A stretch of DNA of 64,000 nt, taken from assembly GCF_035593345.1 (NCBI RefSeq), contig NZ_CP141606.1:4278001-4342000 (forward strand). The letters run 5' to 3'. The notes beneath the pieces are model-generated. The model did no database searches and was not told the origin of the DNA. It saw only the letters and a program-made list of their open reading frames with translations. A program made the translations under genes and the position numbers. How positions within the stretch are numbered: position 1 is the stretch's first letter; every line of letters starts with the position of its first letter. Source of the DNA: Lelliottia sp. JS-SCA-14 (lineage in GTDB: Bacteria > Pseudomonadota > Gammaproteobacteria > Enterobacterales > Enterobacteriaceae). Below are positions 1 to 10,581 of this stretch, one piece after another.

Positions 1-1319
1 TCAGCAATTCGGTGAGCAAACTCTGTCACCTGTTTCTCGTCTTCACCTTCCACCATCACGCGGATTAACGGCTCAGTGCCGGATTTGCGCAGCAGCACAC
101 GGCCACGATTGCCGAGGGCAGCTTCGACTTCAGCCATCACCGTTTTCACGTTCTCATTTTCCAGCGGATCGCCTTTGCCTGCGGTAAAGCGCACGTTAAC
201 CAGAATCTGCGGGAACATTTTCATGCCGGTGCAGAGATCGTGCAGGCTCATATGGTTACGCACCATCGCCGCCACAACCTGCAGACTGGCCACGATGCCG
301 TCACCCGTGGTGGTTTTGTCGAGCAGGATCACGTGACCGGAGTTTTCAGCCCCGATGCGCCAGCCTTTTTCCTGCAGTTTCTCCAGCACGTAGCGGTCGC
401 CCACTTTCGCACGGACAAACGGAATACCCAGTTGTTTCAGCGCCAGCTCAAGACCCATATTGCTCATCAGCGTGCCAACCGCACCGCCGCGCAACTGCCC
501 CTGACGCAGCCCTTCACGAGCGATGATATACAGGATCTGATCGCCATCGACCTTGTTGCCTTCGTGATCGACCATGATCACGCGATCGCCATCGCCGTCG
601 TACGCGATACCCAGATCGGCTTTTTCTGCCAGCACGCGCGCCTGCAGCGCACGCACATCAGTCGCACCCACTTCTTCGTTGATATTGACGCCGTCCGGCT
701 CACAGCCGATGGCAATGACTTTAGCACCCAGCTCGCGGAAGACATTCGGCGCGATGTGGTAGGTGGCACCATTGGCACAATCGACCACGATTTTCAGGTG
801 GCTCAGGCTCAGTTCGTTCGGGAAGGTGCCTTTGCAGAATTCGATGTAACGGCCCGCGGCATCCACGATACGGCTGGCTTTACCCAGCTCTGAAGAGTCA
901 ACGCAGGTCAGCTCTTTTTCCATTTCCGCTTCGATCGCTTCTTCCACTTCGTCCGGCAGTTTGGTGCCATCGATGGAGAAGAATTTGATGCCGTTATCGT
1001 AGAACGGGTTATGGGAAGCCGAAATCACGATACCCGCTTCCGCGCGGAAAGTACGCGTGAGGTACGCGACCGCAGGCGTTGGCATTGGGCCCGTAAAGGA
1101 AGCGGAAAGCCCGGCGGCGGAAAGACCCGCTTCTAACGCGGACTCCAGCATATAGCCAGAAATACGGGTGTCTTTACCGATGATGATTTTACGCGAGCCA
1201 TGACGAGCCAGCACCTTACCTGCCGCCCAACCCAGTTTGAGCACAAATTCAGGAGTAATAGGTGCATCACCCACGCGCCCACGGATACCATCGGTGCCAA
1301 AATATTTACGATTACTCAT
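1..1319 (-). CDS. glmM: Phosphoglucosamine mutase, 3' end cut by window
   Basis: Converts glucosamine-6-phosphate to glucosamine-1-phosphate on the way to UDP-GlcNAc for peptidoglycan and LPS. The protein starts [15 protein letters not shown] and contains the phosphoserine loop [12 protein letters not shown] (active Ser near residue 102) and the metal loop AYDGDGDR, both typical of the alpha-D-phosphohexomutase family. The reading frame is open to base 1 and ends in AHRIA, so only about the last five codons of the usual 445 are missing. The start at 1319 lies 5 bases beyond the first base of the folP stop on the same strand, so the two genes overlap slightly and are probably translationally coupled. 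Confidence 0.97.
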   Translation of the reverse strand, partial: MSNRKYFGTDGIRGRVGDAPITPEFVLKLGWAAGKVLARHGSRKIIIGKDTRISGYMLESALEAGLSAAGLSASFTGPMPTPAVAYLTRTFRAEAGIVISASHNPFYDNGIKFFSIDGTKLPDEVEEAIEAEMEKELTCVDSSELGKASRIVDAAGRYIEFCKGTFPNELSLSHLKIVVDCANGATYHIAPNVFRELGAKVIAIGCEPDGVNINEEVGATDVRALQARVLAEKADLGIAYDGDGDRVIMVDHEGNKVDGDQILYIIAREGLRQGQLRGGAVGTLMSNMGLELALKQLGIPFVRAKVGDRYVLEKLQEKGWRIGAENSGHVILLDKTTTGDGIVASLQVVAAMVRNHMSLHDLCTGMKMFPQILVNVRFTAGKGDPLENENVKTVMAEVEAALGNRGRVLLRKSGTEPLIRVMVEGEDEKQVTEFAHRIA

Positions 1320-2160
1320 AGCGTTTGTTTTCCTTCGCTGACAATGTGGCTTCAACCACACGCATAGCTTCTACAGTCTCTTTGACGTCATGGACGCGAA
1401 TAATGTGAGCCCCTTGCATGGCCGCGATCACCGCGCAGGCAAGACTGCCGCTCAGACGTTCGCTCGGGCCAACATTCAGCAATTGCCCGACCATCGTTTT
1501 TCGCGACATCCCGACCAGCAACGGCAGGCCAAAATGGTGAAACTCAGATAAGCGCGCCAGCAGCTCATAGTTATGTGACAGATTTTTACCGAAACCGAAT
1601 CCCGGGTCGAGCAGCAATTTCTCTTTTGCGATACCGGCACGCTCACAGCGCGCGATTTGCTCAATAAAGTAGCGATTCACATCCGCGTAGACATCAGAAT
1701 ACTTTGGCGCTTCCTGCATCGTCTTCGGCTGGCCCTGCATGTGCATCAGACAAACGGGCAGACCCGTTTCGGCTGCCGCTTCCAGCGCACCCGATTCAGA
1801 CAGCGAACGAATATCATTGATAATGTGAGCGCCCACTCGCGCCGCCTCACGAATCACTTCCGGCTTGGAGGTGTCGACAGAGATCCACACTTCAAAACGT
1901 TGAGCAATCGCCTCAACAACCGGGATTACGCGGGATAACTCTTCTTCCACACTCACATCCGCCGCACCGGGGCGCGTCGATTCGCCGCCGATATCCACAA
2001 TCGTTGCGCCTGCATTGATCATCAGATTGGCATGCTTCACCGCGTCAATCAGCGTGTTATGCGTGCCACCGTCGGAGAAGGAGTCAGGGGTAACGTTCAG
2101 GATACCCATCACATGAGGATGTGAGAGATCGAGAGTCGTGTCCTGGGCGAAAAGTTTCAT
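1312..2160 (-). CDS. folP: Dihydropteroate synthase
   Basis: Condenses 6-hydroxymethyl-dihydropterin diphosphate with p-aminobenzoate in folate synthesis and is the target of sulfonamides. It has 282 residues, the usual enterobacterial length. A TIM-barrel pterin-binding protein, it carries [11 protein letters not shown] (about 22-32), the [11 protein letters not shown] loop, DPGFGFGK and the MSRKTMVGQ phosphate-binding segment. No substitution in these loops was obvious by eye. Its stop overlaps the glmM start. A terminator lies between it and ftsH upstream, so folP-glmM may have its own promoter in the 96-base gap or depend on read-through from ftsH. Confidence 0.97.
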   Translation of the reverse strand: MKLFAQDTTLDLSHPHVMGILNVTPDSFSDGGTHNTLIDAVKHANLMINAGATIVDIGGESTRPGAADVSVEEELSRVIPVVEAIAQRFEVWISVDTSKPEVIREAARVGAHIINDIRSLSESGALEAAAETGLPVCLMHMQGQPKTMQEAPKYSDVYADVNRYFIEQIARCERAGIAKEKLLLDPGFGFGKNLSHNYELLARLSEFHHFGLPLLVGMSRKTMVGQLLNVGPSERLSGSLACAVIAAMQGAHIIRVHDVKETVEAMRVVEATLSAKENKRYE

Positions 2161-2195
2161 GGCTAAATCCCTGGTATTTTGAGTTATGCAGATAA

Positions 2196-2226
2196 GAAAA
2201 ACCCCGGAGCAAGCTCCAGGGTTTCA
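2196..2226 (-). terminator. Terminator after ftsH
   Basis: Read on the minus strand, an imperfect 10-bp stem (ACCCTGGAGC pairing with GCTCCGGGGT, one mismatch, 2-base tip) is followed by a T-run (TTTTTC). It sits just past the ftsH stop and before folP, as expected for a Rho-independent terminator or attenuator separating the two genes. Confidence 0.75.
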
Positions 2227-2256
2227 AGTGAAGATAATCACATCTCCAGCGGTGAC

Positions 2257-4191
2257 TTATTTGTCGCCAAGCTGTTCTGACATGGTATTGCCCGGATTCG
2301 GCGTACGCGGTTCATCGACCGGACGCGGTGCACGCGGGGTGCCATTGTTGTCAGAGTTGTTGGAAGCGCCTGGATCTTCCCAGCCTGCTGGCGGACGCAC
2401 TTCGCGGCGGGCCATCAGGTCGTCAATCTGCGGAGCATCGATGGTCTCATATTTCATGAGTGCATCTTTCATCGAGTGCAGAATGTCCAGGTTGTCATTC
2501 AGAATTTCACGCGCACGGCCATAGTTACGTTCAACCAGCGCTTTCACTTCCTGATCGATGATACGAGCCGTTTCATCGGACATGTGTTTCGCTTTCGCCA
2601 CGGAGCGGCCCAGGAACACTTCGCCTTCCTCTTCCGCGTACAGCAGCGGACCGAGTTTGTCGGAGAAGCCCCACTGAGTGACCATGTTACGCGCCAGGTT
2701 CGTCGCGACTTTGATGTCGTTCGACGCACCGGTAGAAACATGTTCCACACCGTAGATGATCTCTTCAGCCAGACGGCCGCCGTACAGGGTCGAAATCTGA
2801 CTTTCCAGCTTCTGACGGCTGGCGCTAATCGCATCGCCTTCCGGCAGGAAGAAGGTCACACCCAGTGCACGGCCGCGTGGAATAATGGTCACTTTATGGA
2901 CCGGATCGTGTTCCGGTACCAGACGACCAATAATCGCATGGCCTGCTTCGTGGTATGCCGTGGACTCTTTCTGCGCTTCGGTCATCACCATGGAGCGACG
3001 TTCCGCACCCATCATGATTTTGTCTTTCGCTTTCTCGAATTCCACCATCGACACAACGCGTTTGTTACCGCGAGCAGCAAACAGCGCCGCTTCGTTCACC
3101 AGGTTCGCCAGGTCAGCACCGGAGAAGCCAGGTGTACCACGTGCGATGATTGCCGCATCGATGTCCGGAGACAGCGGTACGCGACGCATGTGGACTTTAA
3201 GGATCTGTTCACGACCACGCACATCCGGCAGACCGACCACAACCTGACGGTCGAAACGGCCTGGACGCAGCAGCGCAGGGTCAAGTACGTCTGGACGGTT
3301 AGTTGCCGCGATAACGATGATACCTTCGTTACCTTCGAAGCCATCCATCTCAACCAGCATCTGGTTCAGAGTCTGTTCACGTTCATCGTGACCGCCGCCC
3401 AGACCCGCGCCACGCTGGCGGCCTACGGCATCGATTTCATCGATGAAGATAATGCACGGTGCTGCCTTCTTGGCCTGTTCGAACATGTCACGCACACGAG
3501 ATGCACCGACACCCACGAACATTTCAACGAAGTCAGAACCTGAAATGGTAAAGAACGGGACTTTCGCTTCACCCGCGATGGCTTTCGCCAGCAGGGTTTT
3601 ACCGGTACCCGGAGGACCTACCATCAGAACGCCTTTCGGGATCTTACCGCCCAGTTTCTGGAAACGGCTCGGCTCACGCAGGTATTCAACCAGTTCAGCC
3701 ACTTCTTCTTTTGCTTCGTCACAACCTGCGACGTCGGCAAACGTGGTCTTGATCTGATCTTCCGTCAGCATGCGCGCTTTGCTCTTACCGAACGACATGG
3801 CGCCTTTGCCACCGCCGCCCTGCATTTGGCGCATGAAGAAGATCCAGACACCGATAAGCAGCAGCATCGGGAACCAGGAGATGAAGATAGAAGCCAGCAG
3901 GCTCGGCTCTTCTGGCGGCTCACCTACCACCTTGACGTTTTTAGTCAGAAGGTTATCAAGCAGCTTAGGATCGTTCACCGGGATGTAAGTCGTGTAACGG
4001 TTACTATCTTTCTTGGTAACGTTGATCTCACGTCCGTTGATACGCGCTTCGCGAACCTGGTCCTGATTGACCTCTTGCAGGAAGGTAGAGTAATCCACCT
4101 TACGGCCATTCGACTCGCTGGGCCCAAAGCTCTGGAACACTGACATCAGCACAACGGCAATGACCAGCCAGAGTATTAGGTTTTTCGCCAT
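2257..4191 (-). CDS. ftsH: ATP-dependent zinc metalloprotease FtsH
   Basis: Hexameric inner-membrane AAA+ protease that degrades misfolded membrane proteins and regulators such as LpxC and sigma-32. Domain order: transmembrane segment at residues 5-22, periplasmic domain, second transmembrane segment (around 100-120, [15 protein letters not shown]), AAA+ module with Walker A GPPGTGKT and Walker B IIFIDEID, second region of homology [19 protein letters not shown], then the zinc protease motif HEAGH (about 414-418). From the ATG at 4191 the protein has 644 residues, like E. coli. An in-frame TTG at 4200 adds Met-Ser-Asp and lies 8 bases after a good GAGG, so the true start is open. The upstream neighbour is rlmE, as in E. 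coli. Confidence 0.97.
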   Translation of the reverse strand: MAKNLILWLVIAVVLMSVFQSFGPSESNGRKVDYSTFLQEVNQDQVREARINGREINVTKKDSNRYTTYIPVNDPKLLDNLLTKNVKVVGEPPEEPSLLASIFISWFPMLLLIGVWIFFMRQMQGGGGKGAMSFGKSKARMLTEDQIKTTFADVAGCDEAKEEVAELVEYLREPSRFQKLGGKIPKGVLMVGPPGTGKTLLAKAIAGEAKVPFFTISGSDFVEMFVGVGASRVRDMFEQAKKAAPCIIFIDEIDAVGRQRGAGLGGGHDEREQTLNQMLVEMDGFEGNEGIIVIAATNRPDVLDPALLRPGRFDRQVVVGLPDVRGREQILKVHMRRVPLSPDIDAAIIARGTPGFSGADLANLVNEAALFAARGNKRVVSMVEFEKAKDKIMMGAERRSMVMTEAQKESTAYHEAGHAIIGRLVPEHDPVHKVTIIPRGRALGVTFFLPEGDAISASRQKLESQISTLYGGRLAEEIIYGVEHVSTGASNDIKVATNLARNMVTQWGFSDKLGPLLYAEEEGEVFLGRSVAKAKHMSDETARIIDQEVKALVERNYGRAREILNDNLDILHSMKDALMKYETIDAPQIDDLMARREVRPPAGWEDPGASNNSDNNGTPRAPRPVDEPRTPNPGNTMSEQLGDK

Positions 4192-4293
4192 GTCACTCAA
4201 GGGATTAACCTCATATTACAACTGTGTTAAAAACAGCGTCAGGAGACTCTCTATCCAGTGTCTTTCGAACGTTCGTCCGAAGTCAGCCGGTTA

Positions 4294-4920
4294 TCATTTC
4301 CGCCCGGTCGCTACAATATACACTTCACGTGAACGAGCACGGGAAGAGTCCGGCTTACGAACTTTCACCTTCGCAAACAGGGAGCGAATTTCCTTAAGAT
4401 ACTCCTCGAAACCTTCGCCCTGGAACACCTTCACTACAAAACTACCACCAGGCGCTAGAACATCACGACACATTTCTAACGCAAGTTCAACCAGATACAT
4501 GGAACGGGGAATATCCACCGCCGGTGTTCCGCACATATTTGGCGCCATATCGGACATGACAACCTGAACTTTACTGTCACCTACACGTTCGAGTAATGCT
4601 TTCAGAACTAATTCATCACGAAAATCGCCCTGAAGGAAGTCCACACCGACTATCGGATCCATTGGCAAAAGATCAAGTGCGATGATTCGCCCCTGTCCGC
4701 CAATTTGCGTAACAGCATACTGGGACCATCCGCCAGGTGCAGCACCGAGATCAACAATCGTCATTCCCGGCTTAAAGAGTTTGTCACTTTGCTGTATTTC
4801 ATCAAGTTTAAACCAGGCACGGGAACGTAACCCCTTTTTCTGTGCCTGAAGAACATATTTATCGCTAAAGTGTTCCTGGAGCCAGCGGCTGGAGCTGGCA
4901 GAACGCTTTTTACCTGTCAT
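4294..4920 (-). CDS. rlmE: 23S rRNA U2552 2'-O-methyltransferase
   Basis: Methylates the ribose of U2552 in the A loop of 23S rRNA, a late step in 50S maturation (also called FtsJ/RrmJ; heat-shock regulated in E. coli). The 208 residues match the usual length. The Rossmann-fold SAM site [12 protein letters not shown] (about 56-67) is present. The catalytic set known from E. coli is seen at the same positions: Lys38, Asp124, Lys164 and Glu199. It is divergent from yhbY and lies 102 bases upstream of ftsH on the same strand. Confidence 0.97.
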   Translation of the reverse strand: MTGKKRSASSSRWLQEHFSDKYVLQAQKKGLRSRAWFKLDEIQQSDKLFKPGMTIVDLGAAPGGWSQYAVTQIGGQGRIIALDLLPMDPIVGVDFLQGDFRDELVLKALLERVGDSKVQVVMSDMAPNMCGTPAVDIPRSMYLVELALEMCRDVLAPGGSFVVKVFQGEGFEEYLKEIRSLFAKVKVRKPDSSRARSREVYIVATGRK

Positions 4921-5046
4921 TTAACTTTCCGTCCTGGTTCATCGTAACCTGCCTTTGACGTAAATTTCTACGCAGCTATTTGGCGATATAAGGGAGATGG
5001 CGGTAGAATGAACCGTTTTCAATCCCAACGTAAGCAAAAATATACG

Positions 5047-5340
5047 ATGAATCTGAGTACTAAACAAAAACAGCACCTTAAAGGTCTGGCACATCCACTC
5101 AAGCCTGTAGTCATGCTTGGCAATAATGGTTTGACCGAAGGGGTGCTTGCCGAGATCGAACAAGCGCTGGAGCACCACGAGCTGATTAAGGTAAAAATTG
5201 CCTCTGAAGACAGAGACACCAAAACCCTGATCGTGGAAGCTATCGTGCGCAATACCGGTGCCTGTAATGTACAGGTTATCGGTAAAACGCTGGTGCTCTA
5301 CCGCCCGACTAAAGAGCGCAAAATCTCGCTGCCACGCTAA
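5047..5340 (+). CDS. yhbY: CRM-domain ribosome assembly RNA-binding protein
   Basis: Small RNA-binding protein of the CRM family that associates with pre-50S particles. The 97-residue product from the ATG at 5047 matches E. coli YhbY almost throughout. It includes LGNNGLTEGVLAEIEQAL, the equivalent of the GxxG loop region, and the C-terminal VLYRPTKER. A longer in-frame start at 5008 would add 13 residues that the E. coli protein lacks, so 5047 was chosen. The gene is divergent from rlmE and convergent with greA. Confidence 0.93.
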   Translation: MNLSTKQKQHLKGLAHPLKPVVMLGNNGLTEGVLAEIEQALEHHELIKVKIASEDRDTKTLIVEAIVRNTGACNVQVIGKTLVLYRPTKERKISLPR

Positions 5341-5426
5341 GAATATCCCGAATCGAACACTTTTTCAGTGTAAAACGAGGGATTTCCACAAGCAGGTGAG
5401 CAAAATGCCACGCTCCTTGAGTTGAT

Positions 5427-5451
5427 AAAAGGCCGCTATGCGGCCTTTTTC
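5427..5451. terminator. Bidirectional terminator between yhbY and greA
   Basis: A 9-bp perfect stem (AAAGGCCGC / GCGGCCTTT, 3-base loop) is flanked by an A-run on one side and TTTTT on the other. It can end yhbY transcripts on the plus strand and greA transcripts on the minus strand. Confidence 0.85.
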
Positions 5452-5491
5452 CTATCTTTACAATGTATCAACAACTGCGGGGAGATGCGAA

Positions 5492-5968
5492 TTACAGGTA
5501 CTCGACCTTAATCACTTCGTATTCCACTTCGCCGCCTGGCGTGCGGATCACCACTACATCGTCCTGCTCTTTGCCGATCAGACCACGCGCAATCGGTGAG
5601 TTCACGGAGATGAGGTTCTGTTTAAAGTCTGCCTCGTCATCGCCCACAATGCGGTAAGTCTGCTCTTCGTCATTATCCAGGTTCAGCACCGTCACGGTAG
5701 AACCAAAAATCACGCGGCCATTGTTCGGGATTTTGCTGATATCGATAACCTGTGCATTCGACAGTTTCGCTTCAATATCTTTGATACGACCTTCGCAGAA
5801 GCCTTGCTGTTCGCGCGCGGCGTGATACTCCGCGTTCTCTTTCAGGTCGCCATGCTCACGCGCATCCGCGATAGCGGCGATGATTTCAGGACGGCGAACA
5901 GATTTCAGGAAATCCAGTTCTTCGCGCAGTTTTTCGGCACCACGTAAGGTCATCGGAATAGCTTGCAT
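5492..5968 (-). CDS. greA: Transcript cleavage factor GreA
   Basis: Enters the RNA polymerase secondary channel and triggers cleavage of backtracked RNA, rescuing stalled elongation complexes. The 158 residues match the family. The N-terminal coiled coil carries the acidic tip DLKEN, with Asp41 and Glu44 at the positions that hold the catalytic Mg2+. The C-terminal globular domain ends [14 protein letters not shown]. The 147 bases upstream contain a hairpin plus T-run resembling the E. coli GraL leader attenuator, annotated separately, which suggests control by early termination. Confidence 0.97.
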   Translation of the reverse strand: MQAIPMTLRGAEKLREELDFLKSVRRPEIIAAIADAREHGDLKENAEYHAAREQQGFCEGRIKDIEAKLSNAQVIDISKIPNNGRVIFGSTVTVLNLDNDEEQTYRIVGDDEADFKQNLISVNSPIARGLIGKEQDDVVVIRTPGGEVEYEVIKVEYL

Positions 5969-6059
5969 TTGTTATACCTCTTAAACATTCCTGTTGGGAG
6001 CGACGGACTCACTCCGACTTCCGGCCTCGCAGGCGTCACAGCCTGTCACAGGTCGGGAG

Positions 6060-6116
6060 CAAAAGAAAACTGACCCGGAAGCAAAGTTCCAGGTCAGCAG
6101 CAATTTTTCAATTTGA
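6060..6116 (-). ncRNA. graL: GraL-like small RNA / greA leader attenuator
   Basis: On the minus strand a TAAAAT -10 box (6127-6122) would start transcription near 6115. About 20 bases later an 11-bp stem begins (CTGACCTGGAA pairing with TTCCGGGTCAG, one G-U pair, 6097-6070), followed by a T-rich tail TTTTCTTTT. In E. coli the greA leader gives short GraL RNAs ending at such a terminator while a fraction reads through into greA. Position and structure fit that model. The nucleotide sequence was not aligned to E. coli GraL, and the promoter assignment is by eye. Confidence 0.55.
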
Positions 6117-6215
6117 TGCGTATTTTACCGCGAAGTTCACTATGGGTCATCGTTTACTTTACAGGGCGTTGCACCGTAGTATGACGGTTTGTTTACGGGT
6201 TGTTAGCGCGAGATT

Positions 6216-7649
6216 ATGCGATTTTCCAGATTTATCATCGGATTGACTACCAGTGTGGCGTTCACTGTCCAGGCAGCGAATGTTGATGAGTATATTAATC
6301 AACTCCCTGCTGGCGCTAACCTTGCGCTGATGGTGCAAAAAGTGGGTGCCCAGGCGCCGGAGATTGATTATCACAGCCAGCAGATGGCACTCCCCGCCAG
6401 TACACAGAAAGTGATAACGGCTCTGGCTGCGCTATTGCAGCTGGGACCAGACTTCCGCTTCACCACGACGCTGGAGAGTAAAGGCAGCGTGGATGGTGGC
6501 GTCCTGAAAGGGGATTTAATCGCCCGTTTTGGCGGCGATCCAACCTTTAAGCGCCAGGATATCCGCAACATGGTCGCGGTGCTGAAAAAATCCGGCGTGC
6601 AGAGAATCGACGGCAACGTGCTGATCGATACCTCCATTTTTGCCAGCCACGATAAAGCGCCAGGCTGGCCGTGGAACGACATGACCCAGTGCTTCAGCGC
6701 CCCGCCCGCTGCCGCGATTGTCGACCGCAACTGCTTCTCTGTCTCGCTCTACAGCGCGCCGAAGGCCGATGATTTAGCCTTTATCCGCGTGGCGTCCTAT
6801 TACCCGGTGACGATGTTCAGCCAGGTCCGCACGCTGGCGAAAGGTTCGCCCGATGCGCAATATTGTGAGCTGGACGTGGTGCCAGGCGATCTGAACCACT
6901 TCACCCTGACCGGATGTCTGACCCAGCGCGCCGATCCGCTGCCGCTGGCGTTTGCCATCCAGGACGGGGCAAGCTACGCCGGTGCCATCCTGAAAGATGA
7001 GTTAAAACAAGCCAATATCAGCTATTCTGGTACGCTGCTGCGCCAGACGCAGGCCAATGAGCCCGGAACGGTGATTGCCAGCAAACAGTCTGCGCCCCTG
7101 CACGATCTGCTTAAGATTATGCTGAAAAAGTCCGACAACATGATTGCCGATACGGTGTTCCGCATGATTGGTCATGCCCGTTTTGGTGTGCCTGGTACCT
7201 GGCGCGCTGGCTCTGATGCCGTCCGCCAGATCCTGCGCCAGCAGGCGGGGATCGACCTTGGTAACACTATTGCGGTCGATGGTTCCGGCCTTTCGCGCCA
7301 TAATTTGATCTCGCCTGCAACAATGATGCAGGTTCTTCAGTACATTGCGCAGCACGACACTGAGCTAAACTTCATCTCAATGCTCCCGCTGGCGGGTTAC
7401 GATGGCTCTCTGCAGTATCGCGCTGGCCTTCACGCCGCGGGCGTAGACGGCAAGGTTTCCGCCAAAACAGGTTCACTGCAGGGCGTATACAACCTTGCGG
7501 GCTTTATTACGACGGCCAGCGGTCAACGCATGGCATTTGTGCAGTATCTCTCCGGCTATGCCGTCGAACCGAGCGACCAGCGCAATCGCCGTATCCCTCT
7601 GGTGCGTTTCGAAAGCAGGCTCTACAAGGACATCTACCAGAATAACTAG
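6216..7649 (+). CDS. dacB: D-alanyl-D-alanine carboxypeptidase/endopeptidase PBP4
   Basis: Periplasmic low-molecular-mass class C penicillin-binding protein that trims pentapeptides and cleaves cross-links. A signal peptide ends near residue 20 (SVAFTVQA). The active-site motifs are SxxK (Ser62-Thr-Gln-Lys65), SDN in KKSDNMIADT, and KTG in SAKTGSLQG. The 477 residues equal the E. coli protein. The stop is 2 bases before the pmrA start, so dacB, pmrA and pmrB look like one transcript here. That arrangement is absent from E. coli K-12, where dacB is next to obgE. Confidence 0.97.
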   Translation: MRFSRFIIGLTTSVAFTVQAANVDEYINQLPAGANLALMVQKVGAQAPEIDYHSQQMALPASTQKVITALAALLQLGPDFRFTTTLESKGSVDGGVLKGDLIARFGGDPTFKRQDIRNMVAVLKKSGVQRIDGNVLIDTSIFASHDKAPGWPWNDMTQCFSAPPAAAIVDRNCFSVSLYSAPKADDLAFIRVASYYPVTMFSQVRTLAKGSPDAQYCELDVVPGDLNHFTLTGCLTQRADPLPLAFAIQDGASYAGAILKDELKQANISYSGTLLRQTQANEPGTVIASKQSAPLHDLLKIMLKKSDNMIADTVFRMIGHARFGVPGTWRAGSDAVRQILRQQAGIDLGNTIAVDGSGLSRHNLISPATMMQVLQYIAQHDTELNFISMLPLAGYDGSLQYRAGLHAAGVDGKVSAKTGSLQGVYNLAGFITTASGQRMAFVQYLSGYAVEPSDQRNRRIPLVRFESRLYKDIYQNN

Positions 7650-7651
7650 CG

Positions 7652-8314
7652 ATGAAATTACTCATTGTGGAAGACGACCTGTTATTACAGGAAGGGCTGG
7701 CGCTGGCGCTAGCCAACGAAGGATACGCGCTAGATTGTGCCGCCACCGCGGCAGAGGCTGACTCGCTGATTCAAAGCGGCGAGTACAGTCTGGTGATCCT
7801 GGATTTAGGGCTGCCCGATAAAGACGGCGCGACCCTGCTCACCCAGTGGCGCCGCCGTGGCGTCGAGAACCCGGTGCTGATCCTGACGGCGCGAGACGCT
7901 CTGGAAGACAGAATTAATGGTCTGGACTCCGGTGCCGATGACTATCTGGTCAAACCCTTTGCCCTGGCGGAGCTCCAGGCTCGCGTTCGTGCGTTGATTC
8001 GCCGCTATCAGGGCCACAGCGACAATCTGGTCACGGATGGCGATCTGACGCTGAATCTGCAAACGCAGCAGGTGTTGCGAAATGCCGAGCCCGTGGAAGT
8101 CACGCCGAAAGAGTTTGCCCTGCTGACGCGCCTGATTATGCGTACCGGGCAGACGGTTCACCGCGAAACACTCCAGCAGGATATCTACTCCTGGCAGGAT
8201 GATCCGGGCTCAAACACCCTTGAAGTACATATTCACAATCTGCGGCGCAAGCTTGGCAAAGACCGTATCAAAACCGTTCGCGGCGTAGGCTATCGCCTGG
8301 AGAGTCAAAAATGA
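7652..8314 (+). CDS. pmrA: OmpR-family response regulator, PmrA/BasR type
   Basis: DNA-binding response regulator. The receiver domain has the acidic pair Glu7/Asp8-Asp9, phosphoacceptor Asp51 and Lys101. The C-terminal winged helix ends in SNTLEVHIHNLRRKLG and TVRGVGYRLE. Its sequence resembles BasR/PmrA, which in Salmonella and Klebsiella controls lipid A modification and polymyxin resistance. The partner kinase overlaps its stop. The assignment as PmrA rather than a QseB-like regulator rests on remembered similarity to Klebsiella PmrA and on the ExxE motif in the kinase. No eptA/pmrC or arn gene is adjacent, unlike the E. coli eptA-basRS operon. Confidence 0.8.
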   Translation: MKLLIVEDDLLLQEGLALALANEGYALDCAATAAEADSLIQSGEYSLVILDLGLPDKDGATLLTQWRRRGVENPVLILTARDALEDRINGLDSGADDYLVKPFALAELQARVRALIRRYQGHSDNLVTDGDLTLNLQTQQVLRNAEPVEVTPKEFALLTRLIMRTGQTVHRETLQQDIYSWQDDPGSNTLEVHIHNLRRKLGKDRIKTVRGVGYRLESQK

Positions 8315-9354
8315 ACAGCATGCGTCGGCGATTAATGGTTTTGCTGGCGGTCATTCTGTTATTTTTCCAGCTGATTAGCGTGGTCTGGCTGTGGCATGAA
8401 AGCCGCGAGCAGATCGGCTTTCTGGTGAGCGAGACGTTATCCGCCAAAGCGCGTAACCAGCACGTAGAGAAAGAGATCCGCGAAGCTATCGCCTCGCTGC
8501 TGGTGCCTTCCCTGGTGATGGTCGGTTTTACCCTGCTCTTCTCCTTCTGGGCCATCACCTGGATTACACGCCCGCTCAACAAACTTCGCGACAGCCTTGC
8601 CAATCGCTCGGCGGATAATCTCACCCCTCTGCCTGTTTATTCCGATATGGAAGAGATCGGCGCGGTCACGACCTCTCTGAACCAGCTTCTTGCCCGTCTG
8701 GACCACACCATCCAGCAGGAGCGATTATTCACCGCTGACGCGGCCCATGAGCTGCGTACACCGCTGGCCGGTATTCGACTCCATCTGGAACTGATGGTCC
8801 AGTCAGGCTCACCGCAGGCTGCGACGTTGATTAATCGTATCGATCAGCTGATGCACACGGTTGAACAGCTGCTGATGCTGGCGCGAGCGGGCCAGGCACT
8901 GGCGAGCGGCCATTATGATACGGTCAACTGGACAGATCATATTATCGCGCCGCTGGCACTGGAGCATGAGGCGAAAGATCACCGCATCATCTGGCCCGAG
9001 CATAGCTCGCTGACCGTTCAGGGAGACTCGGTTCTGTTGCGTCTGATGCTGCGTAATTTACTGGAGAATGCGGCGCGCTATAGCCCGGCAGGAACGACCA
9101 TCGAAGTGGCGTTAACCGAGCACGAAGAAGGAAGCCAGGTCAGTGTCATCGATCAGGGACCGGGCATTGATGAAGCGCATCGGCATTCGATTACCGAGCC
9201 GTTCCGTCGTCTCGACCAGCGCTATGGCGGGAGTGGTTTAGGGCTGAGTATCGTTCAGCGCATCGTGCAACTGCATCGTGGCAACCTGACGCTGGATAAT
9301 GCGCCTGAGGGCGGGTTAATCGCCAGCTGTTGGCTGCCGTCAAAATTGAGTTAA
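8311..9354 (+). CDS. pmrB: Sensor histidine kinase, PmrB/BasS type
   Basis: Inner-membrane sensor kinase partner of the preceding regulator; the start ATG shares an ATGA overlap with the pmrA stop. Layout: transmembrane segment about 8-28, a short periplasmic loop about 29-62 containing one ExxE motif (Glu55-Ile-Arg-Glu58, the kind of motif that binds Fe3+ in Salmonella PmrB), second transmembrane segment about 63-86, HAMP linker, H-box AAHELRTPL with His146, N-box NLLENAARYS, and G-boxes DQGPGID and GGSGLGLSIV. The 347 residues are somewhat shorter than E. coli BasS (363). Role in polymyxin response is inferred from family only. Confidence 0.8.
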   Translation: MNSMRRRLMVLLAVILLFFQLISVVWLWHESREQIGFLVSETLSAKARNQHVEKEIREAIASLLVPSLVMVGFTLLFSFWAITWITRPLNKLRDSLANRSADNLTPLPVYSDMEEIGAVTTSLNQLLARLDHTIQQERLFTADAAHELRTPLAGIRLHLELMVQSGSPQAATLINRIDQLMHTVEQLLMLARAGQALASGHYDTVNWTDHIIAPLALEHEAKDHRIIWPEHSSLTVQGDSVLLRLMLRNLLENAARYSPAGTTIEVALTEHEEGSQVSVIDQGPGIDEAHRHSITEPFRRLDQRYGGSGLGLSIVQRIVQLHRGNLTLDNAPEGGLIASCWLPSKLS

Positions 9355-9378
9355 AAAAAAGCCCCCTATCGGGGGCTT
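9353..9378 (-). terminator. Terminator of obgE, shared with pmrB end
   Basis: Perfect 8-bp GC-rich stem (AAGCCCCC / GGGGGCTT, 4-base loop) followed on the minus strand by eight T residues, immediately past the obgE stop. The A-run overlaps the end of pmrB (TTAAAAAAAA), so the hairpin could also stop pmrB transcripts, but only two T residues follow on the plus strand. Confidence 0.88.
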
Positions 9379-9387
9379 CTAAGCGGA

Positions 9388-10581
<1,194 letters not shown>

